DNA from: Synechococcus sp. CS-1328
Lineage (GTDB): Bacteria; Cyanobacteriota; Cyanobacteriia; PCC-6307; Cyanobiaceae
NCBI RefSeq assembly: GCF_025128095.1
Contig: NZ_JAHLYT010000019.1
Span: forward strand, 1-64,000
DNA length: 64,000 nucleotides
Direction of reading: 5' to 3'
The notes under the pieces are model-generated. The model saw nothing but the letters and a program-made list of their open reading frames with translations, had not been told where the DNA came from and ran no database searches. A program made the translations under genes and the position numbers. Below, in pieces: positions 24,651 through 33,834 of the stretch (positions within the stretch are counted from its first letter, which is position 1; the number at the start of each line of letters is the position of its first letter).

Positions 24651-25226
24651 TCAGGGCCGCAGCAGCTCCTGGGCCAGGGGCCGGATCGAGGCGGGGTCGC
24701 GCAGGATCTGGGGATGGGTCCAGACCGGCAGGATGGTGCGCTCTCCCACCGGCAGCACGGCACGCCAACCCGGCAGCACGGCCAGATCGATGGCTGAGTA
24801 GAAGCTGTGGCAGTCGATCCCGCGCAGGGCGTCCTGATCGCTGTTGAGCTGGTGTAACAGGGGGCTGCCCATCTTCAGATCGGCGATGCCGGCCACCAGC
24901 TGGCGGGGCCACAGTTCGGCCGTGAGTGTGCCCTGCTGCGGACTGCCGACGCTGATGAACCGCCGGGTGCGCCGATGGCCCCCCAGCAGCTGGATCCAGG
25001 TGCGGGCGATCACACCACCGATCGAGAAGCCCAGCAGATCGATCGGTTGATCCAGCCCGAAGGCCGCCTCAATGTGGCTGCCGAGCAGAACGGCCGCCTC
25101 CTCGATCGGTGTGCGGCCCAGCCGCAACGGCAGATCGGGGATCAGCAGCGGATGGCGGCGATCCGCCAGCTCCCGCTTCAGCCGATCGAAGACCTGCGGG
25201 CTGTCCAGCAGCCCATGCACCAGCAC
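24651..25226 (-). CDS. Alpha/beta hydrolase (lipase/esterase-like)
   Basis: A 191-residue protein of the lipase-type alpha/beta hydrolase fold. It has the oxyanion segment LVHGLLDSPQVFDRLKREL, the nucleophile elbow LLGFSIGGVIARTW with Ser, and SVGSPQQGTL as in PGAP1/LipA-type lipases. The annotated Met is inside the first strand, so the real start is probably slightly upstream at a non-ATG codon. Substrate unknown. It precedes the CrtQ/CruG-like gene on the same strand. Confidence 0.75.
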   Translation of the reverse strand: MLVHGLLDSPQVFDRLKRELADRRHPLLIPDLPLRLGRTPIEEAAVLLGSHIEAAFGLDQPIDLLGFSIGGVIARTWIQLLGGHRRTRRFISVGSPQQGTLTAELWPRQLVAGIADLKMGSPLLHQLNSDQDALRGIDCHSFYSAIDLAVLPGWRAVLPVGERTILPVWTHPQILRDPASIRPLAQELLRP

Positions 25227-25527
25227 CAGCGGAGGGGCTGTCGGCGCCGAAGCATCGGACGCTGACGGTGCGGCTGCGACGGCGGGTGCAGGAGAGGGAG
25301 GAGAAGTCGTGGGTGCCCCGCGAGCGTCTGGAAAAATTCAACGGCATTGCCGCGATTTGCAGAAGGGCCTGCCGGGGGTGGAAACCGGCAGAATGTCGCG
25401 TGATGCCCGCTCCAGCTGCCAGGCCCGTGGGCCCCGGTGCTGGTCTGGGATGCCAGCGTTTGCCCGTGGAGGCCTGGCGGCTGACGGTTGCGTGCGAAAA
25501 ACTGGGTTGAATCCGGTCGTCTGCCCT

Positions 25528-27777
25528 ATGGCGCCTCTGCGTTGCCACCTGCTGATCGGCCCGCCCGCCAGTGGCAAGACCACGCTGGCGCGAGCCCTGG
25601 CTCCCCTGCTCAGCGGCCCTGGGCAGCCGCCGGCGGTGGTGCTCTCCACGGATGCGATTCGCGCCGAGGTGTTCGGCGATGCGGCCGTTCAGGGCCCCTG
25701 GGTCGAGATCCAGCAACGCCTGCACCAGCGCCTGCAGGAGGCCGTGGCCAACGGCAGCCCGGTGATCGTGGACGCCACCCATGCCAGGCGGGCCTGGCGG
25801 CTGGCGATCACCCAGGCCTTGTCCCTGCCGGTGGCCGTGGAGTGGATCGGCTGGTGGCTCCATACGCCCCTGCCCACCTGCCTGGAGTGGAACCAGCGGC
25901 GCCAGCGCCCCGTGCCGGTGCCCGTGATCCAGGAGATGGCCGCCGCCCTGGCCGATCCCCATGCCGGGCCGCAACGCAGCGAGGGCTTCGCGGCGATCTG
26001 CGCCCTGGTGCCCAGCCACCACGACGACCTGGTGCCGGTGCTGCAGAGCGAACTGGCTGGCCTCGACAAGCGGATTCGATCCTCCCGCAATCGCGAGAAT
26101 CGGTTGCAGCGGCACGGCTACTCGCGCCTGCTCGATCTGGAGCGGCTGCTTCACCTGATTCGCCTGCTGGTCTCCTTCCCCGATCTGGAGGCCTCCGATC
26201 CAGCCACCCGGGAGGAACTGGAGGCCTGGGTGTCGCCGCTGCCGCAAGGGGACCTGGCCGATCGGGCCGCGGCCTATCTGCGCCGGCTGCATGGCGATTG
26301 CTACGCCGATGCCACAGCCCTCCGCCGTGACCTGCTCTGGCTCGAGGACAACGGCTTCTCCAGCGGCGTGGCGGTCGATGCACCGATCCAGTTGTTGGAG
26401 CCGGGACCGGCAGATCAGCCGCTACGGCGTCCGGCTGTGTCGGCCAGCGGCGGTGTGAACGGTGGCTCGCCGCCAATGGCTGATGGCCCGGTGTTCCTGC
26501 GGGTGATGACCCTGCTGCGCCACATGCTGCAGGCACCCTTCGATCGGGCGGGGGAGAAGGGCAGCAACCTGCACCAGCATCTGATCGCCCAGATCGAAGC
26601 GATTCCCGGCGCCTATCTCCGCGGCGAAAGCGCCACCCTGCGCAAGGACATCGAAAAGATCCTCACCCCCTACGGCTTTCGCTCCCGCAACGACAACGTG
26701 CGCCATGGCTACTGCCTCGGCACCGCCATCCTCTCGGCGGCGCGGCTGCGGGAGGTGCACGACGTGGTGCGCCAGGCCGCCGGGCGACTCGCCGATCCCT
26801 CGGCCCAGGACCTGCTGATCGCACTGGATGAACGGCTGGGCTGGGCGGGACTTGACACCACCGCTGCCCTGCCGGTGCGCAGCTATGCCCGCCACTCCAT
26901 CATCGAAGCCGCCCTTGTGCGCAGGGAGTCGCTCGCCGCGCCCCGGCAAGCCGAGCGGATCGAGACGGCGATCGTGGAACACCGGCGGGTGGGCCTGGAG
27001 CAGTTCGCCTCCTCCGGCAGTTTTCCAGAAAGCCCCAAAGGGACCCTGACGGTGTGGCCGCTCCAGTTGATCTTCCACAACATCGGCTGGTATCTCCTCT
27101 ACGAGGACGACCAGGTGGGGCAGGCGGAGGGATTGATCCGCAGCGAGCGGCTCGATCGACTGGCCCTGGTCCGCAGTGAGGGCGGGTTGCGCCGCAGTCC
27201 GGAGGAGCATCGCCGCTCCCTGCAGCGGGTCGAGCGCCTGCTGCACCATTGCGGCGGCATTGACTTCGGCGAGGAGCTGGCGCCGCAGCTCGCCATCGCC
27301 AGCAGCTCAGAGCGGCTACGCGACACGGTCCTGGAGACCCTGCGCTTCTCCTGCACCGCTTCGGCTTTCGCCTTCATGCGCGAGGGGGTGGCGCGCTATC
27401 CGATCGAGCACACCCGCTTCTCGCTTCCCCTGGCGGGTGATCGCTGGTGGCGCCACCCCAGGGCGCCCCATGTGCTGAGGCCGAATGCCAAAGACGACAG
27501 CCATCCCTATCCGGTGGAGCTGGACCTGCCCAGCTGGACGGTGGCCCGCGATGTGGACCTGCGCAACTGGCTGTTCGGCTTCGGAGGCGAGCTCCGCATC
27601 GAGGCGCCCGATCGGATGCGTCAGGAGTTGCTGCAGCATTTCCGTGCTGGCGTTGCGGTCTATGGGGAGAAGACGGACGCAGCGCCGCCGAGCAAGGCCC
27701 CTGGGGCCGCCGAGCCCAGCAGGCGGGAACCGGAAGCACCGCAGTTTTTCTTCTCCAATCGATGCCTCAGGGACTGA
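25528..27777 (+). CDS. P-loop kinase - winged helix - WYL domain fusion protein
   Basis: A 749-residue protein with three parts. Residues 1-150 are a polynucleotide-kinase-like P-loop domain (LLIGPPASGKTTLARALAPL, LSTDAIRAEVFGD, PVIVDATHARRAWR). Residues about 310-400 look like a winged helix (VFLRVMTLLRHMLQAPF, GESATLRKDIEKILTPYGF). Residues about 500-720 contain the WYL motif itself (VWPLQLIFHNIGWYLLYED) and its extension. WYL domains bind ligands, often nucleic acid, and regulate transcription in defence and DNA-damage settings. The kinase fusion suggests nucleic-acid end sensing or processing (inference). I start at Met 25528 just before the P-loop. Confidence 0.8.
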   Translation: MAPLRCHLLIGPPASGKTTLARALAPLLSGPGQPPAVVLSTDAIRAEVFGDAAVQGPWVEIQQRLHQRLQEAVANGSPVIVDATHARRAWRLAITQALSLPVAVEWIGWWLHTPLPTCLEWNQRRQRPVPVPVIQEMAAALADPHAGPQRSEGFAAICALVPSHHDDLVPVLQSELAGLDKRIRSSRNRENRLQRHGYSRLLDLERLLHLIRLLVSFPDLEASDPATREELEAWVSPLPQGDLADRAAAYLRRLHGDCYADATALRRDLLWLEDNGFSSGVAVDAPIQLLEPGPADQPLRRPAVSASGGVNGGSPPMADGPVFLRVMTLLRHMLQAPFDRAGEKGSNLHQHLIAQIEAIPGAYLRGESATLRKDIEKILTPYGFRSRNDNVRHGYCLGTAILSAARLREVHDVVRQAAGRLADPSAQDLLIALDERLGWAGLDTTAALPVRSYARHSIIEAALVRRESLAAPRQAERIETAIVEHRRVGLEQFASSGSFPESPKGTLTVWPLQLIFHNIGWYLLYEDDQVGQAEGLIRSERLDRLALVRSEGGLRRSPEEHRRSLQRVERLLHHCGGIDFGEELAPQLAIASSSERLRDTVLETLRFSCTASAFAFMREGVARYPIEHTRFSLPLAGDRWWRHPRAPHVLRPNAKDDSHPYPVELDLPSWTVARDVDLRNWLFGFGGELRIEAPDRMRQELLQHFRAGVAVYGEKTDAAPPSKAPGAAEPSRREPEAPQFFFSNRCLRD

Positions 27778-27850
27778 AGGCAGGCGGGGGCTCCATCGAT
27801 CCAGCACTGGCCATCGTGAGGATGATCCCGATGGCTTGCTGCCTGTGCAA

Positions 27851-28648
27851 TCAGACGCCGTCCCCTTCAAGGTGATCGACATGAACGCTCTGGACCTCTG
27901 GGTAGACAGCAGGGCCGAACTGATTGTAAATCGCCACATCGGCGGCATCGCGCCCGTAGCCGATCACCACGTAGCCACCACTGAGTTCAGTCTGCGTGGC
28001 ATCGAAGGTGTACCAGCGTCCAGCAATGTAGGCTTCAAACCAGGCATGCAGGTCCATGGGCTTGAGCCCATAGAGATATCCAGCCACCAAGCGTGCTGGG
28101 ATGCTCAGGCTGCGGCACAAGGCAATGCCGAGGTGTGCCAGATCACGGCAGACTCCCGATCCTTTTGCCTGGACTTCCGTTGCTGATAAGGGGATGTAAT
28201 TGATGCCGGGCTCGTAGCGAATTTTGGTGCGCAGCCAGCTTTCAATCGCCTTGACCTGGTCGTAGCCGAGTCGCTGTCCGGCCACAATCTCAGCGGCCAT
28301 TGGGCCGAATCGGTCAGATTCGCAATAGCGACTTGGCAGCAAGTAGCTGAGCACGGTTTCGGGAAGATTCTCGATCTCGACAAATGGCGCCCCCGGCGCC
28401 TGGTCAACGTGATCAGCTGTCAGCACTTCGGATGTGGTGTGGATGGCAAAAGGGCCCGGGAGGGCCACCAGCCGTTGACAGAGATTGCCATAGCCATCGG
28501 TGTACTCGAAAACGGGGGTGTATGGCTTCAGTCTGTACTCTTCGCGGGCGATCCATTGCTGAGCGCCACTGCGCAATCTCAGCATCAGGATGAAGGGAGT
28601 TGGTGCTGTGATGTTGAAGGTTAAGCTACAGCTTGTGCGCAGCCACAT
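27851..28648 (-). CDS. Transglutaminase-like cysteine protease family protein
   Basis: A 265-residue protein with an N-terminal beta domain (CSLTFNITAPTPFILMLRL) and a transglutaminase-like core. The catalytic triad is visible: Cys in GSGVCRDLAHLGIALCRSL, His in MDLHAWFEAYIAGRWYTFD and Asp in FDATQTE. Bacterial proteins of this class are usually proteases or amidases rather than cross-linkers. There is no clear signal peptide. It ends with AIYNQFGPAVYPEVQ and HVDHLEGDGV. The gene stands alone between the WYL protein and glgX. Confidence 0.85.
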   Translation of the reverse strand: MWLRTSCSLTFNITAPTPFILMLRLRSGAQQWIAREEYRLKPYTPVFEYTDGYGNLCQRLVALPGPFAIHTTSEVLTADHVDQAPGAPFVEIENLPETVLSYLLPSRYCESDRFGPMAAEIVAGQRLGYDQVKAIESWLRTKIRYEPGINYIPLSATEVQAKGSGVCRDLAHLGIALCRSLSIPARLVAGYLYGLKPMDLHAWFEAYIAGRWYTFDATQTELSGGYVVIGYGRDAADVAIYNQFGPAVYPEVQSVHVDHLEGDGV

Positions 28649-28746
28649 GTGGCAGGCTCACCAGTGAATTCTTCAGCCAATCTAGCGGCTCAGATCCTGC
28701 TTCGAAGCTGTGCAGGTCTGCGTGTAGGCCTGTGCGCTCGATCTGC

Positions 28747-28779
28747 TGTCGATGCAGTGTCGATGCGGTGTCGATGCGG
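28747..28779 (+). repeat. 11-bp direct repeat, three units
   Basis: TGTCGATGCGG (first copy TGTCGATGCAG) is repeated three times in tandem within the 233-bp gap between the transglutaminase and glgX genes. CTGCTG and CAGCAG flank the array. Nothing else is recognised in this gap. Confidence 0.7.
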
Positions 28780-28881
28780 TACAGCAGTTGGTTCAGATCT
28801 GCAGCCGTTGTTCCAGCTTGACAGCCATCGTCTTTTTCCCAAGGCGGCGGGATCTGAAATCCGCCATCAGCCCTTCAACAA

Positions 28882-31020
28882 TCAGGCCTTCAACCGCAAT
28901 CCCTTCACCAGCGGTGTCGCCAGCATCAACATCAGACTGCGGCTTTCCAGCGGGGCCCCGGACGGGCTCCACCGCTCCGGACGGGCAGGCAGATCCAGGC
29001 CTGCAGGCAGGGCCGTATCGATCACCCGCATCCAGCCGGCGGGGCAGGGGGGCAGGTCGAAATGCATCGCCTTGCCATAGGCGTTCATGCCGCACCACAG
29101 CAGCGGTCCGTGGTGGGGATCGTGCAGGCTCCAGGCCAGGGTGTGGGACCAGCTGGCCCAGTCGGGCTTGCGCAGCTCAACCCCATGCCACTCGCGCCAC
29201 AGATGGGAGGGTTCCGAACCGGGCGCCTCTTCCACCAGGCCATCGAGGAAAGGCGCTTCCGGGTTGAGCAGGGCGGCCAGATGGCGACGCAGGGCCAGCA
29301 GTCGGATCACATAGGTGCGCAGGGCCAGTTCCTCGGCATCAGGCTGCCAGTGCATCCATCCGAGCGGATTGTCCTGGCACCAGGTGTTGTTATTGCCCCC
29401 CTGGCTGCGGCGCACCTCGTCGCCCATCAGCAGCATCGGCACCCCTGGCGCCAACAGCAACGAGGTCAGCAGGTTGCGGATCTGGCGCTCCCGCAGGACG
29501 GTGATGGCGTTGTCGGTGCTGGGTCCCTCCACCCCGTGATTCCAGCTGTTGTTGTGGTTGTCGCCGTCGCGGTTGTCCTCGCCATTGGCGAGGTTGTGCT
29601 TGCCGTTGAAGCTGACCAGATCGGCGAGGGTGAAGCCGTCGTGGGCGGTGAGGAAGGTGATGCACTGGCCCGGACGCACCGGCGCAGCGGTGAACAGATC
29701 GGGGCTGCCGCTGAGCCGCTGTCCCACCGGCCAGCAGGTGCGATCGTCTCCCTTCCAGAAGCGGCGCAGGTCATCGCGGAAGCGGCCGTTCCAGGTGGCC
29801 ACTCGCCGGGCGGGGAAATCAGCCAGACGATAGAGGCCGCCGCAATCCCAGGGTTCGCTGATCATCTTCAGATCGCTGAGCGCCGGATCGGCCTCCATGG
29901 CCTCGAACAGGGGCGGATCATTGAGGGGGGCCAGCTGCTCGCCGCGGCTCAGGGCGATGCCCAGATCGAAGCGGAAGCCGTCGATACCCAGCTCCACCGC
30001 CCAGCAACGCAGGGATTCCAGGATCAGGCGCCGCACCAAGGGCCGGTTGGCAGCGATCGTGTTGCCGCAGCCACTGACGTCGAGATAGTCGCCGCGCTCG
30101 TTCTGCTGGTAGTAGAGGCGATCGCCAAAGCCCCGCCAGCTGAGGGTGGGGCCGGCCTGGTTCCCCTCGGTGGTGTGGTTGTAAACCACATCCAGGAGCA
30201 CCTCCAGACCCGCCTGATGACAGGCCATCACCAACTGCCGCATCTGCTCACGGGCCTGCAGCGGGTCGTCCCCCTGCAGGTAGGCGGGATGGGGCGCCAT
30301 CCAGCTCAGGGGGCTGTAGCCCCAGTGGTTCAGGCGACCGGCCGGCGCATCCTGGGGATCGAAGGCCATCACAGGCAGCAGTTCGATCGTGGTCACCCCC
30401 AGCTCCCGCAGATAGGGGATCGTGTCGATCAGCCCCAGCAGGGTGCCCTGCCGTTCGGCCGCCACCGGAACGCCGCCCCCCTGGGTGAAGCCGCCCACAT
30501 GCAGCTCATAGATCACCGTGGACTGCCAGCTATGGCGAGGACGCGGAGCAGCGGCGAAATCAAAGCGATCCCGCTCGGTCACCACGCCCTTGAGACAGCA
30601 GGCGGTGTTGGGCACACTGCCCACGGCCGTACCGCGCTGATAGCCCTGCCAGCCGGCGATCGCCCGCGCACAAGGGTCGAGCAGCACCTTGGAGGGGTTG
30701 AAGCCGTGGCCGCCCGGCTGGATCGGTCCAAAGACCCGGTAGGCGTAGCAGCAGCCGATCCCGACGCCCTCGACCTCCACATGCCAGTGGTCGCCGGAGC
30801 GATGCCGGTGGTCGAGCTCAATCACCCGATCCGGCTCGCTGGCCTCGCCATGGGGGAACAGGAGCAGCTCAAGCCGCGTGGCAGCAGGGGCAGCCACAGA
30901 AAAATTGACGCCATGGCTGGTGGTGGCGGCTCCCAGGGGCCAGGGATGACCGATCCGGATTGAAGACAACGACCCAGCCTTGGGCAGAACCAGGCTAGGG
31001 CAGACCCCGCCACACGCCAC
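28882..31020 (-). CDS. glgX: Glycogen debranching enzyme (isoamylase type, GH13)
   Basis: A 712-residue isoamylase that hydrolyses alpha-1,6 branches of glycogen. An N-terminal CBM48-like region (HPWPLGAATTSHGVNFSVAA) is followed by the GH13 barrel: LEVLLDVVYNHTTEGNQ, FRFDLGIALSRGEQL with the nucleophile Asp, MISEPWDCGG with the acid/base Glu, and FLTAHDGFTLADLVSFNGKH. The tail carries the NNTWCQDNPLGWMHW segment typical of GlgX. Together with malQ (57.6 kb) it supports glycogen turnover. The Met at 31020 precedes the CBM48 by about 25 residues; a slightly later start is possible. Confidence 0.92.
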   Translation of the reverse strand: MACGGVCPSLVLPKAGSLSSIRIGHPWPLGAATTSHGVNFSVAAPAATRLELLLFPHGEASEPDRVIELDHRHRSGDHWHVEVEGVGIGCCYAYRVFGPIQPGGHGFNPSKVLLDPCARAIAGWQGYQRGTAVGSVPNTACCLKGVVTERDRFDFAAAPRPRHSWQSTVIYELHVGGFTQGGGVPVAAERQGTLLGLIDTIPYLRELGVTTIELLPVMAFDPQDAPAGRLNHWGYSPLSWMAPHPAYLQGDDPLQAREQMRQLVMACHQAGLEVLLDVVYNHTTEGNQAGPTLSWRGFGDRLYYQQNERGDYLDVSGCGNTIAANRPLVRRLILESLRCWAVELGIDGFRFDLGIALSRGEQLAPLNDPPLFEAMEADPALSDLKMISEPWDCGGLYRLADFPARRVATWNGRFRDDLRRFWKGDDRTCWPVGQRLSGSPDLFTAAPVRPGQCITFLTAHDGFTLADLVSFNGKHNLANGEDNRDGDNHNNSWNHGVEGPSTDNAITVLRERQIRNLLTSLLLAPGVPMLLMGDEVRRSQGGNNNTWCQDNPLGWMHWQPDAEELALRTYVIRLLALRRHLAALLNPEAPFLDGLVEEAPGSEPSHLWREWHGVELRKPDWASWSHTLAWSLHDPHHGPLLWCGMNAYGKAMHFDLPPCPAGWMRVIDTALPAGLDLPARPERWSPSGAPLESRSLMLMLATPLVKGLRLKA

Positions 31021-31128
31021 GGCTGCCGCGGCAGCAGCACAAGCAGCAAGACCGGATTCAATGGAGAGCCCGTTGCCCTAACCATCCTGACCGCAGCTCC
31101 GATCGATCCGGGCCGTCCTCCCCTGGCC

Positions 31129-31779
31129 GTGATTCCCGGCCTCTGGTGCTTTGCACCCAACCGCGACTGCCAGGGAGGCACCGCCTGGCTGCTGGCCCTG
31201 GCCGATGGCGATCTGCTGGTGGACTGCCCCGCCCTCAGCGAGGCCAATCTCTCTTTTCTGGAAGCACGGCTGGAGGCACGGCCGGCCCGGGGCCGGATCG
31301 TGCTCACCAGCCGCGAGGGCCATGGCCGGGTGCGGCGGCTGCAGGAACGGCTGGGCTGGCCCGTGCTGGTACAGGAGCAGGAGGCCTATCTCCTGCCCAA
31401 CCTGGCGGAGCGGATCGCGTGGGGGGAGGAGAGCGAGCCGGCCGCGGGGCTGCGGTTGCTCTGGGCTCCCGGCCCCACGCCCGGCTCCTGCGTGGTTCAC
31501 GTGCAGGAGCCAGCGGCGGTGGGGCTCGACATCCTGTTCTGCGGCAGGCTGCTGGGGCCCACGGCACCGGGTCGGCTGGCACCGCTGCGCACTGCCCGCA
31601 CCTTCCACTGGCCGCGGCAGCAGCGCAGCCTGGTGCGGCTTCGCCAGTGGCTGCCGCCGGCCTCACCACAGTGGATCGCCTGCGGCGGCGGGCTTGGTGC
31701 CCTGCGGGGCGACAAGCTGGTGGCCGGCGGCAGTTCCCTGATCAGCGAACTTGCCGAACAGGTCGCTACAGCGGCTTGA
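31129..31779 (+). CDS. Degenerate metallo-beta-lactamase-fold protein
   Basis: A 216-residue protein with a metallo-beta-lactamase-like layout (GTAWLLALADGDLLVDCPAL, RGRIVLTSREGHGRVRRLQ, APGPTPGSCVVHV, DILFCGRLLGP). The usual HxHxDH metal motif is replaced by SREGHGR, and the later His of GHTPG becomes PTPGS, so hydrolase activity is unlikely in the standard way. It starts at GTG 31129, as no earlier standard start is in frame. Divergent from glgX and 173 bp before hupB. Confidence 0.6.
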   Translation: MIPGLWCFAPNRDCQGGTAWLLALADGDLLVDCPALSEANLSFLEARLEARPARGRIVLTSREGHGRVRRLQERLGWPVLVQEQEAYLLPNLAERIAWGEESEPAAGLRLLWAPGPTPGSCVVHVQEPAAVGLDILFCGRLLGPTAPGRLAPLRTARTFHWPRQQRSLVRLRQWLPPASPQWIACGGGLGALRGDKLVAGGSSLISELAEQVATAA

Positions 31780-31952
31780 CGGGGGTATTCCTACTCTCCA
31801 GACTGGCCGAGATCCCTTGCGGCAAGCCGTCTGTCGAGTTGCCGACCGGGATCAGTGCCCATACCATTGGCGCTCCCCACCAAAAAACGGCGGTCGGAAC
31901 CCGCGCCGATCAGCCTGCCCTCCACCGCCGACCTGAGATTTTTCCCCGTCCG

Positions 31953-32228
31953 ATGAACAAAGCAGACCTCGTCAACCTCGTGGCAGCCCGCACGGAGCAG
32001 ACCAAGACCGATGTGGCCCAGGTGGTCGACGCCCTGATCGACACCATCATCGATTCGGTGGTGGAAGACAAGAAAGTGTCGATCCTTGGATTCGGCTCCT
32101 TCGAAGCCCGTAAGCGCTCGGAACGGCAGGGACTCAACCCCAAGACCGGCGAAAAGATCAAGATCCCGGCCAAGAAGGTTCCTGCCTTCACAGCCGGCAA
32201 GATGTTCAAGGACCGCGTTCAGGGCTGA
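31953..32228 (+). CDS. hupB: DNA-binding protein HU
   Basis: A 91-residue HU protein (MNKADLVNLVAARTEQTKTD). It has the signature GFGSFEARKRSERQGLNPKT and ends KKVPAFTAGKMFKDRVQG. HU bends and compacts DNA as a dimer. The length and the DNA-clamping arm match the family. It has its own transcript end: a GC hairpin with a T-run follows 28 bp after the stop. Confidence 0.95.
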   Translation: MNKADLVNLVAARTEQTKTDVAQVVDALIDTIIDSVVEDKKVSILGFGSFEARKRSERQGLNPKTGEKIKIPAKKVPAFTAGKMFKDRVQG

Positions 32229-32256
32229 GTCCTCGATCCATTCCCCTGGATCTGGT

Positions 32257-32280
32257 GCGGTCCTGCGGGGCCGCTTTTTT
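32257..32280 (+). terminator. Rho-independent terminator after hupB
   Basis: GCGGTCC and GGGCCGC pair, with a G-U pair, around a short loop, and six T follow directly. The position 28 bp after the HU stop fits an intrinsic terminator. Confidence 0.75.
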
Positions 32281-32303
32281 CTCGCTCAAGCCCCCGTGTC
32301 TCC

Positions 32304-33284
32304 GTGCCCTCCCTTGCGTTGCCCCGCCATCTGCAGGCGCAGCTCGAGCAGGGGATGGAGCTGCGTTCACGCAGCCGTTATCGGGGTCGCTACGCCCCTT
32401 CCCCCACCGGCCCGCTGCACCGGGGCAATCTGCGCACGGCTCTGCTGAGCTGGCTCGATGCCCGCCTGGCCGGCGGGGAATGGTTGCTGCGCCTCGACGA
32501 TCTCGACACGCCGCGCAACCGAGCCGGAGCTGAAGACGGGATCCTGGCCGATCTTCGCTGGCTGGAGCTGGACTGGGACGGGCCGGTGATTCGCCAGAGC
32601 GAACGCCGCGGGCTCTACGCCAGCGTGCTCTCAGCCCTGCGCCGGGCCGGGCGTCTCTACCCCTGCCGCTGCAGCCGCCGGCTGCTGGCGGACATCTCCG
32701 CCCCCCATGGCCAGCCGCCCGTGTATCCGGGGCACTGCCGGCAGCGGGCGCCCCACTGGGGCTTCTTCCAGGAGCGGCTGCCCAGCTGGCGGCTGCGGCT
32801 GGCGGAGGGTCCGCTGCTGTGGCCTGAGCGCCTCGGGGCTCCCGGCCGCCTGGATGGCACCGCCGAGGTGGGAGATGTGGTGCTGCGGCGCTCCGATGGC
32901 TTCGTGGCCTATCACCTGGCCACGGCCGTGGATGAGCTGCTGTTCGGCATCACCGATGTGGTGCGGGGCGACGACCTTCGCTGGGCCAGTGGTGCCCAGG
33001 TGGCGGTGATGGCTGAACTGGGGGCCACGCCACCCCGCTACTGCCACCTGCCGCTCTGGCGCGACGGGGAAGGCCGGCGGCTGAGCAAACGGGAGGGGGC
33101 CGAGGGTGTAGCGGGCCTGCGTCAGCAGGGTCTGGATGGGCCGGCGGTGATCGGACTCCTGGCCGCGAGCCTGGCGCTGGTTCCGGATGGCAGCCGGATC
33201 AGCAGCGCCGAGCTGCTGAGTGAGCTGCGCAGGCAGCCGCCGCAGGTAGCCGCCGCAGGCCGATGGCCTGGCCTCAGACCTTAA
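32304..33284 (+). CDS. gluQ: Glutamyl-Q tRNA(Asp) synthetase
   Basis: A 326-residue class I synthetase-like enzyme lacking the anticodon-binding domain. It attaches glutamate to queuosine at tRNA(Asp) position 34. The ATP motif is RYAPSPTGPLHRGNLRTALL, the zinc site uses YPCRCSRR and YPGHC, and the KMSKS-like loop is RRLSKREGAEGV. Other segments are LLRLDDLDTPRNRAG and ITDVVRGDDLRWASGAQ. The 326-residue length is right for GluQ-RS and too short for GltX. It implies the host makes queuosine, so preQ0-pathway metabolites should be available to the CBASS QueC-like enzyme. Confidence 0.92.
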   Translation: MPSLALPRHLQAQLEQGMELRSRSRYRGRYAPSPTGPLHRGNLRTALLSWLDARLAGGEWLLRLDDLDTPRNRAGAEDGILADLRWLELDWDGPVIRQSERRGLYASVLSALRRAGRLYPCRCSRRLLADISAPHGQPPVYPGHCRQRAPHWGFFQERLPSWRLRLAEGPLLWPERLGAPGRLDGTAEVGDVVLRRSDGFVAYHLATAVDELLFGITDVVRGDDLRWASGAQVAVMAELGATPPRYCHLPLWRDGEGRRLSKREGAEGVAGLRQQGLDGPAVIGLLAASLALVPDGSRISSAELLSELRRQPPQVAAAGRWPGLRP

Positions 33285-33389
33285 GGAAGGTTTCGGGATC
33301 AAAACAACCGAAATCGCCCACAGTTGAAGCATCTCGGCGGCTGGCTCTTCAGCTCTGCTCCGCCGCCACCGAATCGACGAGGACCGGAG

Positions 33390-33695
33390 ATGCCAAGCCC
33401 AAGACCGCACGCCGCCAGTGGAACCGACACCGAAGCCAGCCTTGCTGTGATGGCCAGTGGCAAGGGCTACACCACCGTGTCAAGCCAGTGCCGCCAATGC
33501 GGCGGCAGCGGCATCCTGCGCCACGGCGATCAGCAGTTCCGCACTTGTCTCGACTGCCTCGGCCAGGGCCATCTCAAGACCACAGATCAGGGCAACACGC
33601 TGACGAGGCTGATCGAAGGGTCCTGGAGCGGCCCGTTGTCCCGGGGCCTTTCGGACGACATCACCGTTGTGACGAACGCTTCTGCTTCCAGATGA
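33390..33695 (+). CDS. Small DnaJ-type zinc-finger protein
   Basis: A 101-residue protein starting at Met 33390 after an AGGACCGGAG ribosome-binding stretch. The middle has two CxxCxGxG units (CRQCGGSG and CLDCLGQG), the zinc-binding half-motifs of DnaJ, so one zinc ion is likely bound. No J domain is present. The C-terminus (RGLSDDITVVTNASASR) is polar. The role is unknown, perhaps a small chaperone-like or redox protein. Its 3' end overlaps a small minus-strand gene by 35 nt. Confidence 0.7.
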   Translation: MPSPRPHAASGTDTEASLAVMASGKGYTTVSSQCRQCGGSGILRHGDQQFRTCLDCLGQGHLKTTDQGNTLTRLIEGSWSGPLSRGLSDDITVVTNASASR

Positions 33696-33777
33696 AGAAG
33701 CCGGCCGTGCCCACCACGATCGCCAGAGGGGCTGCGGTGAGCAGCAACAGGGCCACGGCTGTCCAGTCGGTGTACAT
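33661..33777 (-). CDS. 38-residue single-span membrane protein
   Basis: The frame reads MYTDWTAVALLLLTAAPLAI followed by VVGTAGFFIWKQKRSSQR, a short N-terminus, one transmembrane helix and a positively charged cytoplasmic tail. Such short proteins in cyanobacteria are often subunits of photosynthetic or respiratory complexes, but I cannot match this to a named one. It overlaps the zinc-finger gene 3' end by 35 nt on the opposite strand. Confidence 0.5.
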   Translation of the reverse strand: MYTDWTAVALLLLTAAPLAIVVGTAGFFIWKQKRSSQR

Positions 33778-33834
33778 GTCCGGTGGGATCAACGCCTGGC
33801 CATCATCCCAGCCGGTCTGCGCCGCTCCACACTG

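Noticed and set aside
29062-30963. A 633-residue plus-strand open frame opposite glgX
   Set aside because: Composition is that of an antisense shadow, and glgX on the other strand carries complete GH13 motifs.
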